64,000 nt of DNA from an uncultured Eubacteriales bacterium. Lineage in GTDB: Bacteria > Bacillota > Clostridia > Oscillospirales > Oscillospiraceae. The notes beneath the pieces were generated by a model. The model saw only the letters and a program-made list of their open reading frames with translations. It was not told where the DNA came from and searched no databases. The stretch spans positions 24,802 to 88,801 of the forward strand of contig UQSF01000010.1 in assembly GCA_900543625.1 (NCBI GenBank), read 5' to 3'. Shown one piece after another: positions 23,403 through 30,868 of this stretch (positions are counted from its first letter, which is position 1; the number at the start of each line of letters is the position of its first letter). The position numbers were made by a program, and so were the translations under genes.

Positions 23403-25034
23403 ATGGAAAAACACGCATTCGATCCCGCATGCTGCCTCGGTGAGCGGCTGCAGACGCTCTCGCGCGCGGAGCTGACCGCGCTGGCCGAGACGATCTGCCG
23501 CATCCTGACGGAGCGCGGGGCATACCACGGCGGCATCCGCCCGGACAACATCAGCCGTGCCGGGGACGGTACGGTCGGTCTCGGCGCGCCCGCCCGCACG
23601 GACACGAAGGACTGGACGACCGAGGAGCTGGAGTTCATGGCGCCTGAGGTCTTCTGGAGCGGCTCGCTCGATGCCTCGGCCGATGTGTATTCGCTCGGCC
23701 TGCTGCTGTATGCGGGCGTGATGGGCGGCCGTCTGCCGTTTTACCCGGACGACCGCGCGCCGCAGCCGGAGGATATGGCCGCCGCGCTGCGCCGCCGCAT
23801 GAACGGCGAGGCGCTGCCTCTGGCGCGCAAGGCCGGGCGCGATCTCGCGCAGATCATCGCGCGCGCCACGCAGTGCCGGCCGGCCGACCGCTACGCCACC
23901 CCGGCGGAGCTGTGCGCCGCGCTCGAGCAGTATGATGCCGAGCAGCGCCGCAATGTGCCGACCGCACAGGAGATGTTCAACAAGCCCGAGCAGGAGCTCA
24001 GCGAGGTCGAGCGCATGATGCTCAGCATCCTCGCCGAGGAGGCCGCCGCACCCGTGCCGGAGGCTGAGCCGGAGACCGAACCGGAAGCGGAATCTGCGCC
24101 CGAGTCTGAACCGAAAGCGGAGCCTGAACCGGAGGAAACCCCGGCTGCCGAGCCGGAAGCAAAGCCGGAGGAGGCTCCGGCCGCCGAACCGGAAGAGAAG
24201 CCCGAGGAGGCTCCGGCCGCCGATCCGGAGACGAGCCCTGAAACCGAGCCCGAGCCGCAGGCTGAGCCCGAGCACAAGCCCGAGCCGCAGCCGCTGCCGA
24301 ATAAATTCCGCCCGGAAAAGCCGGCCGCCAGGCCGGAGGTCAAGCCCGCGCCGAAGCCGGAAAAGCCGCCGGTGAAAAAGCCCGAGCCCTACCGTTCCGC
24401 CCCCGCGAAGCCGAAAAAGAAAGCGCCCGACGCGCAGCGCCAGTCGCATAAGGCAGGTGTGCTGCTGACGGTGCTGATCATCTGCGCGGCGGTGTTGGCG
24501 GTGCTGCTGCTGCGTTCGCTCGGCGTGTTCGGCACGCCCAGCGCGGCGGAGACCACGCCGACACCCGCACCGACTGCCCCGGTCGAGACCGCTGTCCCGA
24601 CCGAGACGCCCACGCCCACCCCGACGCCGAAGCCCGAGCCGACGTATGAAGTCGTCAAGGCGGACGTCTCCTGGGCGGACGCTGAAGCGGCGGCGGAGGC
24701 CAAGGGCGGTCACCTCGTCGTGATCGACAGCGCCGAGAAGTGGACGCGCGTCGCCCAGCTTGCCGACGAGTCCGGCCTGACCTACGTCTGGATCGGTCTG
24801 TACCGCGCCGACAGCGGCGAGCTTGCTTGGGTCAAGGACAACATCGACCCGGTCTATAACTGGGCCGCCGGTGAGCCGTCCGTGCGCGACACCAACGGCG
24901 CGGCCGAGAACTATGTGCTCATCGCACGCCGCAGCGACGGCTGGTATTATAACGACTGCATCGGTGATCCCGCCGCCAAATACCCGCAGTTCTACGGCGG
25001 CAAGACCGGCTACATCATCGAGATCGACCCGTAA
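23403..25034 (+). CDS. membrane pseudokinase with C-type lectin ectodomain
   Basis: 543 residues. Residues about 15-180 match only the C-lobe of a Ser/Thr kinase: YHGGIRPDNIS stands where HRDxKxxN belongs, LGAPA replaces the DFG loop, and MAPEVFW plus SADVYSLGLLLYAG follow normally. There is no glycine loop or VAIK lysine, so catalysis is not expected. A Pro/Glu-rich linker (about 215-340), one helix (AGVLLTVLIICAAVLAVLLL, about 350-372), a TP-rich spacer and a C-terminal lectin-like domain (about 415-543, with YVWIGLYRA, NWAAGEPS and WYYNDC) complete it. Receptor topology is inferred. Confidence 0.85.
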   Translation: MEKHAFDPACCLGERLQTLSRAELTALAETICRILTERGAYHGGIRPDNISRAGDGTVGLGAPARTDTKDWTTEELEFMAPEVFWSGSLDASADVYSLGLLLYAGVMGGRLPFYPDDRAPQPEDMAAALRRRMNGEALPLARKAGRDLAQIIARATQCRPADRYATPAELCAALEQYDAEQRRNVPTAQEMFNKPEQELSEVERMMLSILAEEAAAPVPEAEPETEPEAESAPESEPKAEPEPEETPAAEPEAKPEEAPAAEPEEKPEEAPAADPETSPETEPEPQAEPEHKPEPQPLPNKFRPEKPAARPEVKPAPKPEKPPVKKPEPYRSAPAKPKKKAPDAQRQSHKAGVLLTVLIICAAVLAVLLLRSLGVFGTPSAAETTPTPAPTAPVETAVPTETPTPTPTPKPEPTYEVVKADVSWADAEAAAEAKGGHLVVIDSAEKWTRVAQLADESGLTYVWIGLYRADSGELAWVKDNIDPVYNWAAGEPSVRDTNGAAENYVLIARRSDGWYYNDCIGDPAAKYPQFYGGKTGYIIEIDP

Positions 25035-25046
25035 AATATGCAAAAA

Positions 25047-25080
25047 GCTCCCCGGCCATCCGGCCGGGGAGCGATTTTTT
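25047..25080 (+). terminator. terminator of the pseudokinase-lectin gene
   Basis: GCTCCCCGGCC with GGCCGGGGAGC (11 bp), then GATTTTTT, 13 nt after the stop. Confidence 0.9.
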
Positions 25081-25089
25081 GTGCAGCGT

Positions 25090-25407
25090 TCAGGTCTGCC
25101 AGTCGGTGACCGGCTTTCCGTCGCTGTCGGTGAATGTGCCGCAGGCGATCATGATCAGGTCGACCAGCGCGCCGATGCCGAAGCATCCGGCCGTGAGCAG
25201 CCAGAGCACGCCCGTGCCGATCTTGCCGACGTAGAACCGGTGGATGCCGAGCCCGCCGACGAAGACGCACAGCAGCAGCGCGATCAGGCGCGATTTCGGG
25301 CTGGCGTTCGGGTCAATGCTGCGCTGGGGCTGCACCGGGCAGCCGCACTGCGGGCAGACGACGGCCTCATCGACCAGCTGCGCACCGCACTGAGCACAGT
25401 ATTTCAT
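25090..25407 (-). CDS. zinc-ribbon TM2-domain protein
   Basis: 105 residues. An N-terminal zinc ribbon (YCAQCG and VCPQCG, about 3-22) is followed by the TM2 domain, two helices joined by a short turn with LCVFVGGLGIHRFYVGKIG near 50-68, ending after GALVDLIMIACG. TM2 proteins are small membrane proteins of unknown function that recur in clostridia. AGGGGGAC lies 7 nt before the ATG. Confidence 0.88.
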   Translation of the reverse strand: MKYCAQCGAQLVDEAVVCPQCGCPVQPQRSIDPNASPKSRLIALLLCVFVGGLGIHRFYVGKIGTGVLWLLTAGCFGIGALVDLIMIACGTFTDSDGKPVTDWQT

Positions 25408-25532
25408 GGTTTTTGTCCCCCTTCGAGGCAGCCGCCGCAGCGGCCGCGATTTCTGTCGTACGACAAGCGTAGTGTAGCATTTTCCGCGCCGGTTGTCAAT
25501 TTCCCGACGATATATATCCGAGCACGCAAGGC

Positions 25533-25565
25533 AAAAAAAGAGGAAGCCGAGTGACCGGCTTCCTC
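25533..25565 (-). terminator. terminator of the perR-rbr-rubredoxin operon
   Basis: GAGGAAGCCG with CGGCTTCCTC and a 6-nt loop; a seven-T run follows on the minus strand. Confidence 0.9.
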
Positions 25566-25578
25566 TTCTCGTTTTGCG

Positions 25579-25737
25579 TTATGCTTCGGGGCTGAACTGA
25601 TCCTTGCCGACGCCGCACAGCGGGCAGACCCAATCTTCGGGGACGGCTTCCCAGGGTGTGCCGGGGGCGACGCCGTTGTCGGGATCGCCGACTGCGGGGT
25701 CATAGACGTAGCCGCAGATGTCACAGACGTATTTCAT
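25579..25737 (-). CDS. rd: rubredoxin
   Basis: 52 residues from an ATG at 25737 to a TAA at 25579. The two Cys pairs that hold the single iron are YVCDICGYVYDP near the N-terminus and DWVCPLCGVGKDQF near the C-terminus, with the usual acidic GDPDNGVAPGTPWEAVP between. Rubredoxin carries electrons to rubrerythrin-type peroxidases in anaerobes. It lies 24 nt after the rubrerythrin stop, completing a peroxide-defence operon. Confidence 0.95.
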   Translation of the reverse strand: MKYVCDICGYVYDPAVGDPDNGVAPGTPWEAVPEDWVCPLCGVGKDQFSPEA

Positions 25738-25761
25738 GGCTGTGTCTCCCGTTATGGCAAA

Positions 25762-26331
25762 TTACTTGCCGAAGTAGCGGTTCAGCAGACCCTCGAAGGC
25801 CTTGCCGTGGCGGGCTTCGTCGCGCGCCATCTCGTGCACGGTGTCATGGATCGCGTCGAGGTTGTACTGCTTGGCGAGCTTGGCCAGCTCGAACTTGCCG
25901 GCAGTTGCACCGTTCTCGGCGTCGACACGCATCTCGAGGTTCTTCTTCGTGCTGTCAGTGATGACCTCACCGAGGAGCTCGGCGAACTTCGCAGCGTGCT
26001 CGGCTTCCTCATGGGCGGCCTTCTCCCAGTACAGGCCGATCTCCGGGTAGCCCTCGCGGTGCGCAACGCGCGCCATGGCCAGATACATACCGACCTCGGA
26101 GCACTCGCCCTCGAAGTTGGCTCTCAGACCGTCGACGATCTCCTTCTGCACGTCGGCCGGAACGTCCGCGCCGAACGCCTTGCCGACGCCGACAACGTGC
26201 TCGGCAGCCCAGGACTTCTCAGCCTTCTGCTCGATGAACTTGGAGCCGTCGACATGGCACACCGGGCACTCGACCGGCGGCTGCTCGCCTTCGTAAACGT
26301 AACCACAGACACTGCAAACCCATTTTTTCAT
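25762..26331 (-). CDS. rbr: reverse rubrerythrin (NADH-peroxidase type)
   Basis: 189 residues. The rubredoxin-like iron site is at the N-terminus (WVCSVCGYVYEG and CPVCHVDG), and the diiron four-helix bundle follows, with EGECSEVGMYLAMARVAHREG and WEKAAHEEAEHAAKF and a last DEARHGKAFEGLL. That order is the reverse of classical rubrerythrin and is called reverse rubrerythrin in clostridia, where it reduces hydrogen peroxide. It lies between a PerR-like regulator (41 nt upstream) and rubredoxin (24 nt downstream), consistent with that role. Strong ribosome site AGGAGG. Confidence 0.93.
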   Translation of the reverse strand: MKKWVCSVCGYVYEGEQPPVECPVCHVDGSKFIEQKAEKSWAAEHVVGVGKAFGADVPADVQKEIVDGLRANFEGECSEVGMYLAMARVAHREGYPEIGLYWEKAAHEEAEHAAKFAELLGEVITDSTKKNLEMRVDAENGATAGKFELAKLAKQYNLDAIHDTVHEMARDEARHGKAFEGLLNRYFGK

Positions 26332-26372
26332 TGTAAGTTCCTCCTAAAGTTTTTTTGATTTCGATCGTTGGT

Positions 26373-26786
26373 TTATTTGGAAGCGGCTTCCTTTGCCGCT
26401 TGCTGACAAGCTTTGCACAGCCCCGTGAACGTGATGCTGCAGCCGAGCACCTGCGCGTCTGTCACGCTCTGGGCGAGCGCGCACAGCTGCGGCTCGGGCG
26501 CGCCGGGCAGCGGCACGTCGATGACGCGGCCGCACTGCGCGCAGTGCAGGTGGGCGTGGGGCTCTGTGCGGGCGTCGAACCGCTCCTGCCCGCGGAACAC
26601 GCCGACGCTCATCACGTCGCCCTGCTTGGAAAACAGGCTCAGGTTCCGGTACACCGTGCCGAGGCTCAGGTCGGGATAGTCCGGCTTGAGCTGCTGATAC
26701 AGCTCCTGCGCGGTGGGGTGGGCGGTCGTCGCGGCGAGGGCTTCGAGGATGACCTGCCGCTTTTTGCTGTTTTTGCGGATGGGCAT
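26373..26786 (-). CDS. Fur/PerR-family metal-dependent repressor
   Basis: 137 residues. Winged helix about 10-75 (TAQELYQQLKPDYPDLSLGTVYRNL), dimer domain with EPHAHLHCAQCGRVIDVPL near 90 and a C-terminal CKACQ, giving the two Cys pairs of the structural zinc site. Its place at the head of the rubrerythrin-rubredoxin operon makes a PerR-like peroxide sensor the best guess rather than Fur or Zur. GGAGG is 9 nt before the ATG. A perfect inverted repeat between its promoter and start suggests autoregulation. Confidence 0.88.
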   Translation of the reverse strand: MPIRKNSKKRQVILEALAATTAHPTAQELYQQLKPDYPDLSLGTVYRNLSLFSKQGDVMSVGVFRGQERFDARTEPHAHLHCAQCGRVIDVPLPGAPEPQLCALAQSVTDAQVLGCSITFTGLCKACQQAAKEAASK

Positions 26787-26801
26787 CGAAGCACCTCCTT
26801 C

Positions 26802-26832
26802 AATATCAGTAACAGGAATTATTACTGATATT
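26802..26832 (-). promoter_or_regulatory. likely PerR/Fur-type operator
   Basis: AATATCAGTAA and its exact complement TTACTGATATT are separated by 9 bp. The repeat abuts the -10 element on its downstream side, the right place for a repressor to block the operon. Confidence 0.75.
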
Positions 26833-26861
26833 AAGATAGCACGGCTGTCCGCATTTGTAAA
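26833..26861 (-). promoter_or_regulatory. promoter of the perR-like/rbr/rubredoxin operon
   Basis: Minus strand TTTACA (26861-26856), 17-bp spacer, TATCTT (26838-26833). Confidence 0.75.
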
Positions 26862-26967
26862 GCACTTTTTGCGAATGATTCTCAAGATTGTGCAGGTTGC
26901 TGTGTTTTCTGCGCCGTGTTTTGGCGTTTGTGCGCAATTTGTGCGCGGTACAGTGCGGGAGATGCGC

Positions 26968-27001
26968 AAAAAGGCCGGCCGCGCGGTGTCTGCGCGGCCG
27001 G
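26968..27001 (-). terminator. terminator of the CBS-domain gene
   Basis: CCGGCCGCGC with GCGCGGCCGG, followed on the minus strand by CCTTTTTG, about 100 nt past the stop. I see no gene in the remaining DNA between 26862 and 27102. Confidence 0.75.
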
Positions 27002-27102
27002 AAGGAAGAAGACTTGCGCATACGCGCAGGGGGGAGGGGACGGGAACACAGTCGCAGTCAATCAAAGCCTCCTCCCCGAGGAGAAGGCCGGGGTGCGCCG
27101 CT

Positions 27103-27531
27103 TCACCGCCTGCAGACATTCGCTGTGATGCCGCACAGCGCCTGCGCGCACTCCATGTCCCACTTGCCGGAGCGGGCGATGTCGTCGATCGAGAGGACAC
27201 CCGCGAGCTTGCCGCCCTCTGTTACAGGCAGCCTGCGCACCTGCGCGGCGCGCATGGCGGTCATCGCGGTGCGCACGTCGGCATCGGCCTCGATCGTCAC
27301 GGGGTCGCGCGACATGATGCCGCGCACGGTCGCAGTCTGCGGATCATCGCCGGCGGAAACACAGCGCACGACGATGTCGCGGTCGGTAAGCATACCGGCG
27401 AGCGTTCCGTCGTCCTCGCACACCGGCAGTGCGCCGATGCTGCGCTGACGCATCAGCCGCGCCGCGGCGACGACCGGCTCGTCCGGATGCGTCACGGCGG
27501 CTGCTGCGGTCATGTAATGGCGAACCTGCAT
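27103..27531 (-). CDS. tandem CBS-domain protein
   Basis: 142 residues that are just two CBS motifs (about 1-60 and 70-130), with MTAAAAVTHPDEPVVAAA, GALPVCEDDGTLAGMLTDRD, then IMSRDPVTIEADADVRTA and RRLPVTEGGKLAGVLSIDD. CBS pairs bind adenine nucleotides and sense energy state; stand-alone forms are common and their partners unknown. The ATG is 7-8 nt after a GGGGGGTG ribosome site that lies inside a predicted stem. It has a -10 at 27603-27608. Confidence 0.9.
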   Translation of the reverse strand: MQVRHYMTAAAAVTHPDEPVVAAARLMRQRSIGALPVCEDDGTLAGMLTDRDIVVRCVSAGDDPQTATVRGIMSRDPVTIEADADVRTAMTAMRAAQVRRLPVTEGGKLAGVLSIDDIARSGKWDMECAQALCGITANVCRR

Positions 27532-27536
27532 CTCTC

Positions 27537-27593
27537 AACACCCCCCTTGGCCGGAAGCTCCGTCTGCGGAGATTCTCACCCGACGGGGGTGTT
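27537..27593 (-). promoter_or_regulatory. structured leader that can hide the CBS gene's ribosome site
   Basis: On the minus strand AACACCCCC (27593-27585) can pair with GGGGGTGTT (27545-27537), a 9-bp stem that swallows the only ribosome site. An inner hairpin CTCCG, loop, CGGAG (27571-27558 region) lies inside. The -10 (TATAAT at 27608-27603) places the transcript start right at the stem. No known riboswitch class is recognised. Confidence 0.45.
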
Positions 27594-27633
27594 TTTATAC
27601 CTATTATAATATGTCGCACGCTGTCGCATCCGG

Positions 27634-28680
27634 TCACTGCACGAGTGCCGCGAGCGCTGCGCCCGCGCTCTCACCGAACAGCCGCACGGCGCGCACGGCT
27701 TCCTGAAGCGTGTTGCCGCTGCTGCCGACCTCGATGATAAGCGAGCCGCGCGTAAGATGCTGGTTGTAGCGCTCGTTCACAAGCGTGATCGGCCGCATGA
27801 GCGTCGGATGCGCCTGCACGGCCGCATCCTGCAGGTATACCGCCAAACGCAGATTCTCCTCCCAGTGCGGGTGATAGAGTCCCGACGCGTTCGTGCCCAC
27901 GAGCAGCATCACCTGCGCGCACGCGGCATCCGGGAGCTCTGCCACGGTCTTGTAGACCACGCTGTCGGAGCACAGCGCGTCGCGGTGCAGATCGATGACG
28001 ATGCGCAGACTCGGGTATTGGCTCAGATACTCCTGCACGGCCGCGCCCGAGCGGCTGTACGAACCCGTGTAGCTCGGGTAGTCGTAGATCGTCCGGTCGT
28101 GCAGCACCTCAAGCCCCGCGTTCGTGAGCGTGTCGGCGAGCACGTCGCCCACGTGCACAATATTATAATTGGTGTCCTCGGTGCGGCAGGTGTCGCTCGC
28201 GGCGTAGAGATCGTGTCCCGCCGGGGTGAAGGCCTCGCTCGCGTGCGTGTGCATGATGAGGATCTGCGGCTCGCCCGCCGGCAGTACGGTGGCCGGCCCC
28301 TGCTGCAGCAGGGCGGCGACGCTTACGGGGATGTCCGTCTCGTTCTTGACCGTCAGCCCGCCGGCGATGCTCGTCGCCACGATGGGCAGCCCGTCGGCTG
28401 TTGCGGTCGGGGCGTTTTCCACGTCGTCGTCCGCAGTGGGGACGGGGGTCACCTCCGGTGCGGGTGAGGCGGCGCTGAGCGCTGCTGCTGCCTCCGGTGT
28501 GGGGGAGACAGCCACCGGCGGAGCACCGAGCTCCATGCGCACCGAAGCCAGCAGCAGCTGCTCCGGGTCGAACCAGCGCTGCAGCCGGTCCCTGAGCGGC
28601 GCGCCACCAGCCGCAGCCGACGCGATCTGCAAACCGAACACGGCCAGACCCACACAGGCCAATTTTTGCCGCAGTGTCAT
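27634..28680 (-). CDS. spoIIP: stage II sporulation protein P
   Basis: 348 residues. An N-terminal membrane segment and a variable Ala/Pro-rich spacer (about 55-110) precede the SpoIIP amidase/endopeptidase domain, recognised by ILIMHTHASEAFTP near 142, IVIDLHRDAL near 226, and the C-terminal IEVGSSGNTLQEAVRA. SpoIIP works with SpoIID and SpoIIM to digest septal peptidoglycan during engulfment, outside the mother-cell membrane. Here it stands alone, as in many clostridia. Its presence supports a spore-forming lineage. Confidence 0.9.
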   Translation of the reverse strand: MTLRQKLACVGLAVFGLQIASAAAGGAPLRDRLQRWFDPEQLLLASVRMELGAPPVAVSPTPEAAAALSAASPAPEVTPVPTADDDVENAPTATADGLPIVATSIAGGLTVKNETDIPVSVAALLQQGPATVLPAGEPQILIMHTHASEAFTPAGHDLYAASDTCRTEDTNYNIVHVGDVLADTLTNAGLEVLHDRTIYDYPSYTGSYSRSGAAVQEYLSQYPSLRIVIDLHRDALCSDSVVYKTVAELPDAACAQVMLLVGTNASGLYHPHWEENLRLAVYLQDAAVQAHPTLMRPITLVNERYNQHLTRGSLIIEVGSSGNTLQEAVRAVRLFGESAGAALAALVQ

Positions 28681-28790
28681 ATCTGCCCACCTCCAAACGC
28701 ATTCTCCACAATATATATGGTTTTTGGGCTGGAATTATGTCACCGTACCTGCTATACTGTGAGCGGCAAAAATACAAAGGAGGCGTCGCT

Positions 28791-29033
28791 ATGACGATCA
28801 CATACCGGCCGAAAGGCGTCTGCTCGCGCTTGATGCAGGTGGAGGTTGAAGACGGGATTATCCGCAAAGTTGAGGTGAAAGGGGGGTGCAGCGGCAACCT
28901 ACAGGGCATTTCGCGGCTCTTGGTGGGGATGCCGGTGCAGCAGGCCATCGAACGCTTGGAGGGCGTGCGCTGCGGACTGAAGCCGACATCCTGCCCGGAT
29001 CAGCTTGCACAGGCACTGAAACAGGCGCTGTAA
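28791..29033 (+). CDS. TSCPD-domain protein (TIGR03905 type)
   Basis: 80 residues. The family name motif TSCPD is at residues 68-72, and the start TYRPKGVCSRLMQVEVEDG with KGGCSGNLQGISRLLVGM fits TIGR03905. The domain also occurs at the C-terminus of vitamin B12-dependent ribonucleotide reductases; as a stand-alone protein its role is not known. ATG at 28791 follows AAAGGAGG by 8 nt. An extended -10 (TGCTATACT) lies at about 28749-28757. Confidence 0.88.
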   Translation: MTITYRPKGVCSRLMQVEVEDGIIRKVEVKGGCSGNLQGISRLLVGMPVQQAIERLEGVRCGLKPTSCPDQLAQALKQAL

Positions 29034-29085
29034 GGCGGGAAAAAGATTTACATAATTCTTTCAAATAATTAAAATGGTTGACATA

Positions 29086-29131
29086 ATGCAAGTTTGCAAG
29101 AAATTTTTGCGAACTTGCATCTTTTCTTTTT
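29086..29131 (+). terminator. terminator of the TSCPD gene
   Basis: A 14-bp stem, ATGCAAGTTTGCAA with TTGCGAACTTGCAT (one G-U pair), followed by CTTTTCTTTTT. Confidence 0.85.
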
Positions 29132-29314
29132 GGTCAGAATGCGTCGAAACGTCGGATTTGGTCAAAGTAGACAACACAATTTCTTGTGTCGAACAACGTA
29201 AATATATACTGTATTTTGTTATTTCTGCGTTTTATTGTGGATTTTATTCAGAACTTAAAAAGCTGCTTTGTGCAATTTGCCGATTGCGAACGACTCGGAA
29301 AATGAATATAATTA

Positions 29315-29366
29315 TCCATAACGGGGCAAGGCGTCGTGCTTAAAATGCGCCTGTCGGGTGTATGGA
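29315..29366 (+). promoter_or_regulatory. stem-loop in the leader of the SleB-like gene
   Basis: TCCATA and TATGGA enclose a 9-bp hairpin (GGCA-AGGCGT with GCGCCTGTC, one bulge). It ends 59 nt before the start codon, within a 390-nt AT-rich gap that also has a likely -10 TATACT at 29205-29210. It may be a cis-regulatory RNA; I do not recognise a known class. Confidence 0.35.
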
Positions 29367-29424
29367 TCAGATGACCGTGTGCCCGCCGGACCCGAAAAAG
29401 TTACAGCAAAGGAGGCTGCACGTC

Positions 29425-30474
29425 ATGAAACAAATCAAGAGAGCCGGACAGTCCGTCAGATCGGGTCTGTCGCTGATGTGCATCGTCTGCCTGCTTTGCG
29501 GCTTATTGTGCGGATTTTTCTGGCTCGCCGGTGAGAGTCCGGTGCTGGCCGCCGGGCTGGACGGGGATGCCCTGTCGGCCAGAGCGGTCCTGAGCGGGGA
29601 TGCGTCCCTGTCTGCGCCCGAGCGCGATGAGAAGCTGGCGGTGCAGGCCGCCGCGCAGGCGACGTCGCCCGTCGTGCGCACGCTTGCCGTCGGCATGGAC
29701 GCTGCGGACTATACCGAGACGGTCACCTGCGACTACACGCCCGTGTACATTGATGACAGCTTCGGCGGTTACTGCTATGTGATCGACGGTGCGGCCTGGC
29801 TTTCGGCGGATGCGTTTGCCGAGATGCTCGGTCTTGAGAGCGCGACCGTCACCGACGGCGACACCCAGACCGTCACGGTCGACGGTGCGGACATCGCGGC
29901 GACCTACGGCGCTGTGAGCTACACGGCCAACGGCCGCTGCTTCTATGCGCCCGACGGGGTGTACGCCTTGGACGGTAAGGTGGTGCTGCCGCTGGCGGAT
30001 CTGGAGAAGATCTTCGGCGTCACGGCCACATTCAGCGCGGACAATACCAGCCTGCGCGTCGATGCGTCCGGGCAGCAGCTGCTTGAGAGCGGTGAGAGCT
30101 TCTACGGCACGCGTGACGTCTACTGGCTCAGCCACATCATCAATGCCGAGGCCGGCAACCAGCCCATGGACGGGCAGATCGCGGTCGGCAACGTCGTGCT
30201 CAACCGCGTGGCGGACGAGCGCTTCCCCAACAGTGTCAAGGAGGTCGTGTTCGACCGGCGCAGCGGCGTGGCGCAGTTTTCGCCCACGGCGGACGGCAGC
30301 ATCGGTCTCACGCCGGATGAGGATGCCGTGCTCGCGGCAAAGCTCGCCTTTGAGGGGTACAATACAGTCGGTGAGAGTATGTACTTCATCAACCCCGCGG
30401 CCTGCAACTCCGCGTGGTTCAACCGCTGCCTGACCTATACGACCACGATCGGCGACCACGTCTTTTACGCATAA
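29425..30474 (+). CDS. SleB-like cell-wall hydrolase with stalk domain
   Basis: 349 residues. Signal or anchor helix at about 15-37 (SLMCIVCLLCGLLCGFFWLA). A region resembling copper-amine-oxidase N-terminal stalk domains follows at about 95-215 (AWLSADAFAEMLGLESATV, VVLPLADLEKIFGVTATFS). The C-terminal Hydrolase_2 domain (about 235-349) has IINAEAGNQPMDGQIAVGN, whose Glu is the presumed catalytic residue, and ends FNRCLTYTTTIGDHVFYA. SleB-type enzymes cleave spore cortex or vegetative peptidoglycan. ATG at 29425 is preceded by AAAGGAGG at about 10 nt. Element C begins about 50 nt after its stop. Confidence 0.88.
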   Translation: MKQIKRAGQSVRSGLSLMCIVCLLCGLLCGFFWLAGESPVLAAGLDGDALSARAVLSGDASLSAPERDEKLAVQAAAQATSPVVRTLAVGMDAADYTETVTCDYTPVYIDDSFGGYCYVIDGAAWLSADAFAEMLGLESATVTDGDTQTVTVDGADIAATYGAVSYTANGRCFYAPDGVYALDGKVVLPLADLEKIFGVTATFSADNTSLRVDASGQQLLESGESFYGTRDVYWLSHIINAEAGNQPMDGQIAVGNVVLNRVADERFPNSVKEVVFDRRSGVAQFSPTADGSIGLTPDEDAVLAAKLAFEGYNTVGESMYFINPAACNSAWFNRCLTYTTTIGDHVFYA

Positions 30475-30494
30475 TAGCTGCACAGACAGCATGA

Positions 30495-30522
30495 CCGCCC
30501 GCACGGAGATCCGTGCGGGCGG
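30495..30522 (+). terminator. terminator hairpin after the SleB-like gene (left flank of element C)
   Basis: CCGCCCGCACGG with CCGTGCGGGCGG, followed by TTTAAG. Almost the same hairpin recurs on the other side of element C at 30729-30760. Confidence 0.7.
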
Positions 30523-30728
30523 TTTAAGACTGTCGAAAAACCCGGAGGGTTTTCCGACAAAGGGGTTGCAGTCTGCTGCGCGCAGAATTTGTGTGCCTGT
30601 GGCGCACAAATTCCACACTTGCAGCCTGAGCAGTATTTTCTCTCACGCACATGTCGCGAGAGAAAATGATTTCACTTTTTTTGCCGCCTGCGGGCGGCAA
30701 ACTCTGCGAGGCTTTTTTGACACGCTGC
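30523..30728 (-). repeat. multi-hairpin intergenic element, copy C (inverted orientation)
   Basis: About 206 bp. On the minus strand: GTGTCAAAAAAGCC end, CTCGCAGAG, hairpin 1 (TTTGCCGCC, loop CGCA, GGCGGCAAA, one base pair longer than in B and D), hairpin 2 (ATTTTCTCTC with GAGAGAAAAT, loop with GACATGT), compound hairpin 3 (inner GAATTTGTG with its partner ending AAATTC), and terminal hairpin (TGTCG-AAAACCC with GGGTTTTTCGACA). Stems differ from B and D by matching double changes. It lies between the SleB-like gene and rsmG. Confidence 0.85.
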
Positions 30729-30760
30729 AGCCGCCCGCACGGAGACCCGTGCGGACGGCT
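30729..30760 (+). terminator. second terminator-like hairpin on the right flank of element C
   Basis: AGCCGCCCGCACGG with CCGTGCGGACGGCT, followed by TTTT. Its core repeats the 30495-30522 hairpin with only two changes. Confidence 0.7.
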
Positions 30761-30868
30761 TTTCGTGGCTGCCGGTGATCGTGGGCTTTGCCCCATTGCC
30801 CGCCCGGGGCTGGACTTGCGCGCGGGAATGTGGTAAGATGGCGGCAACAGATACATTCGGAGGCGCAC

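Noticed and set aside
27537..27593. Reading the CBS leader stem as a plus-strand terminator
   Set aside because: The plus strand has a T run after it, but no plus-strand gene ends there; both neighbours are on the minus strand.
29074..29343. 89-codon AT-rich frame between TSCPD and the SleB-like gene
   Set aside because: It begins within the TSCPD terminator region and crosses its hairpin and T run; no ribosome site or recognisable domain.
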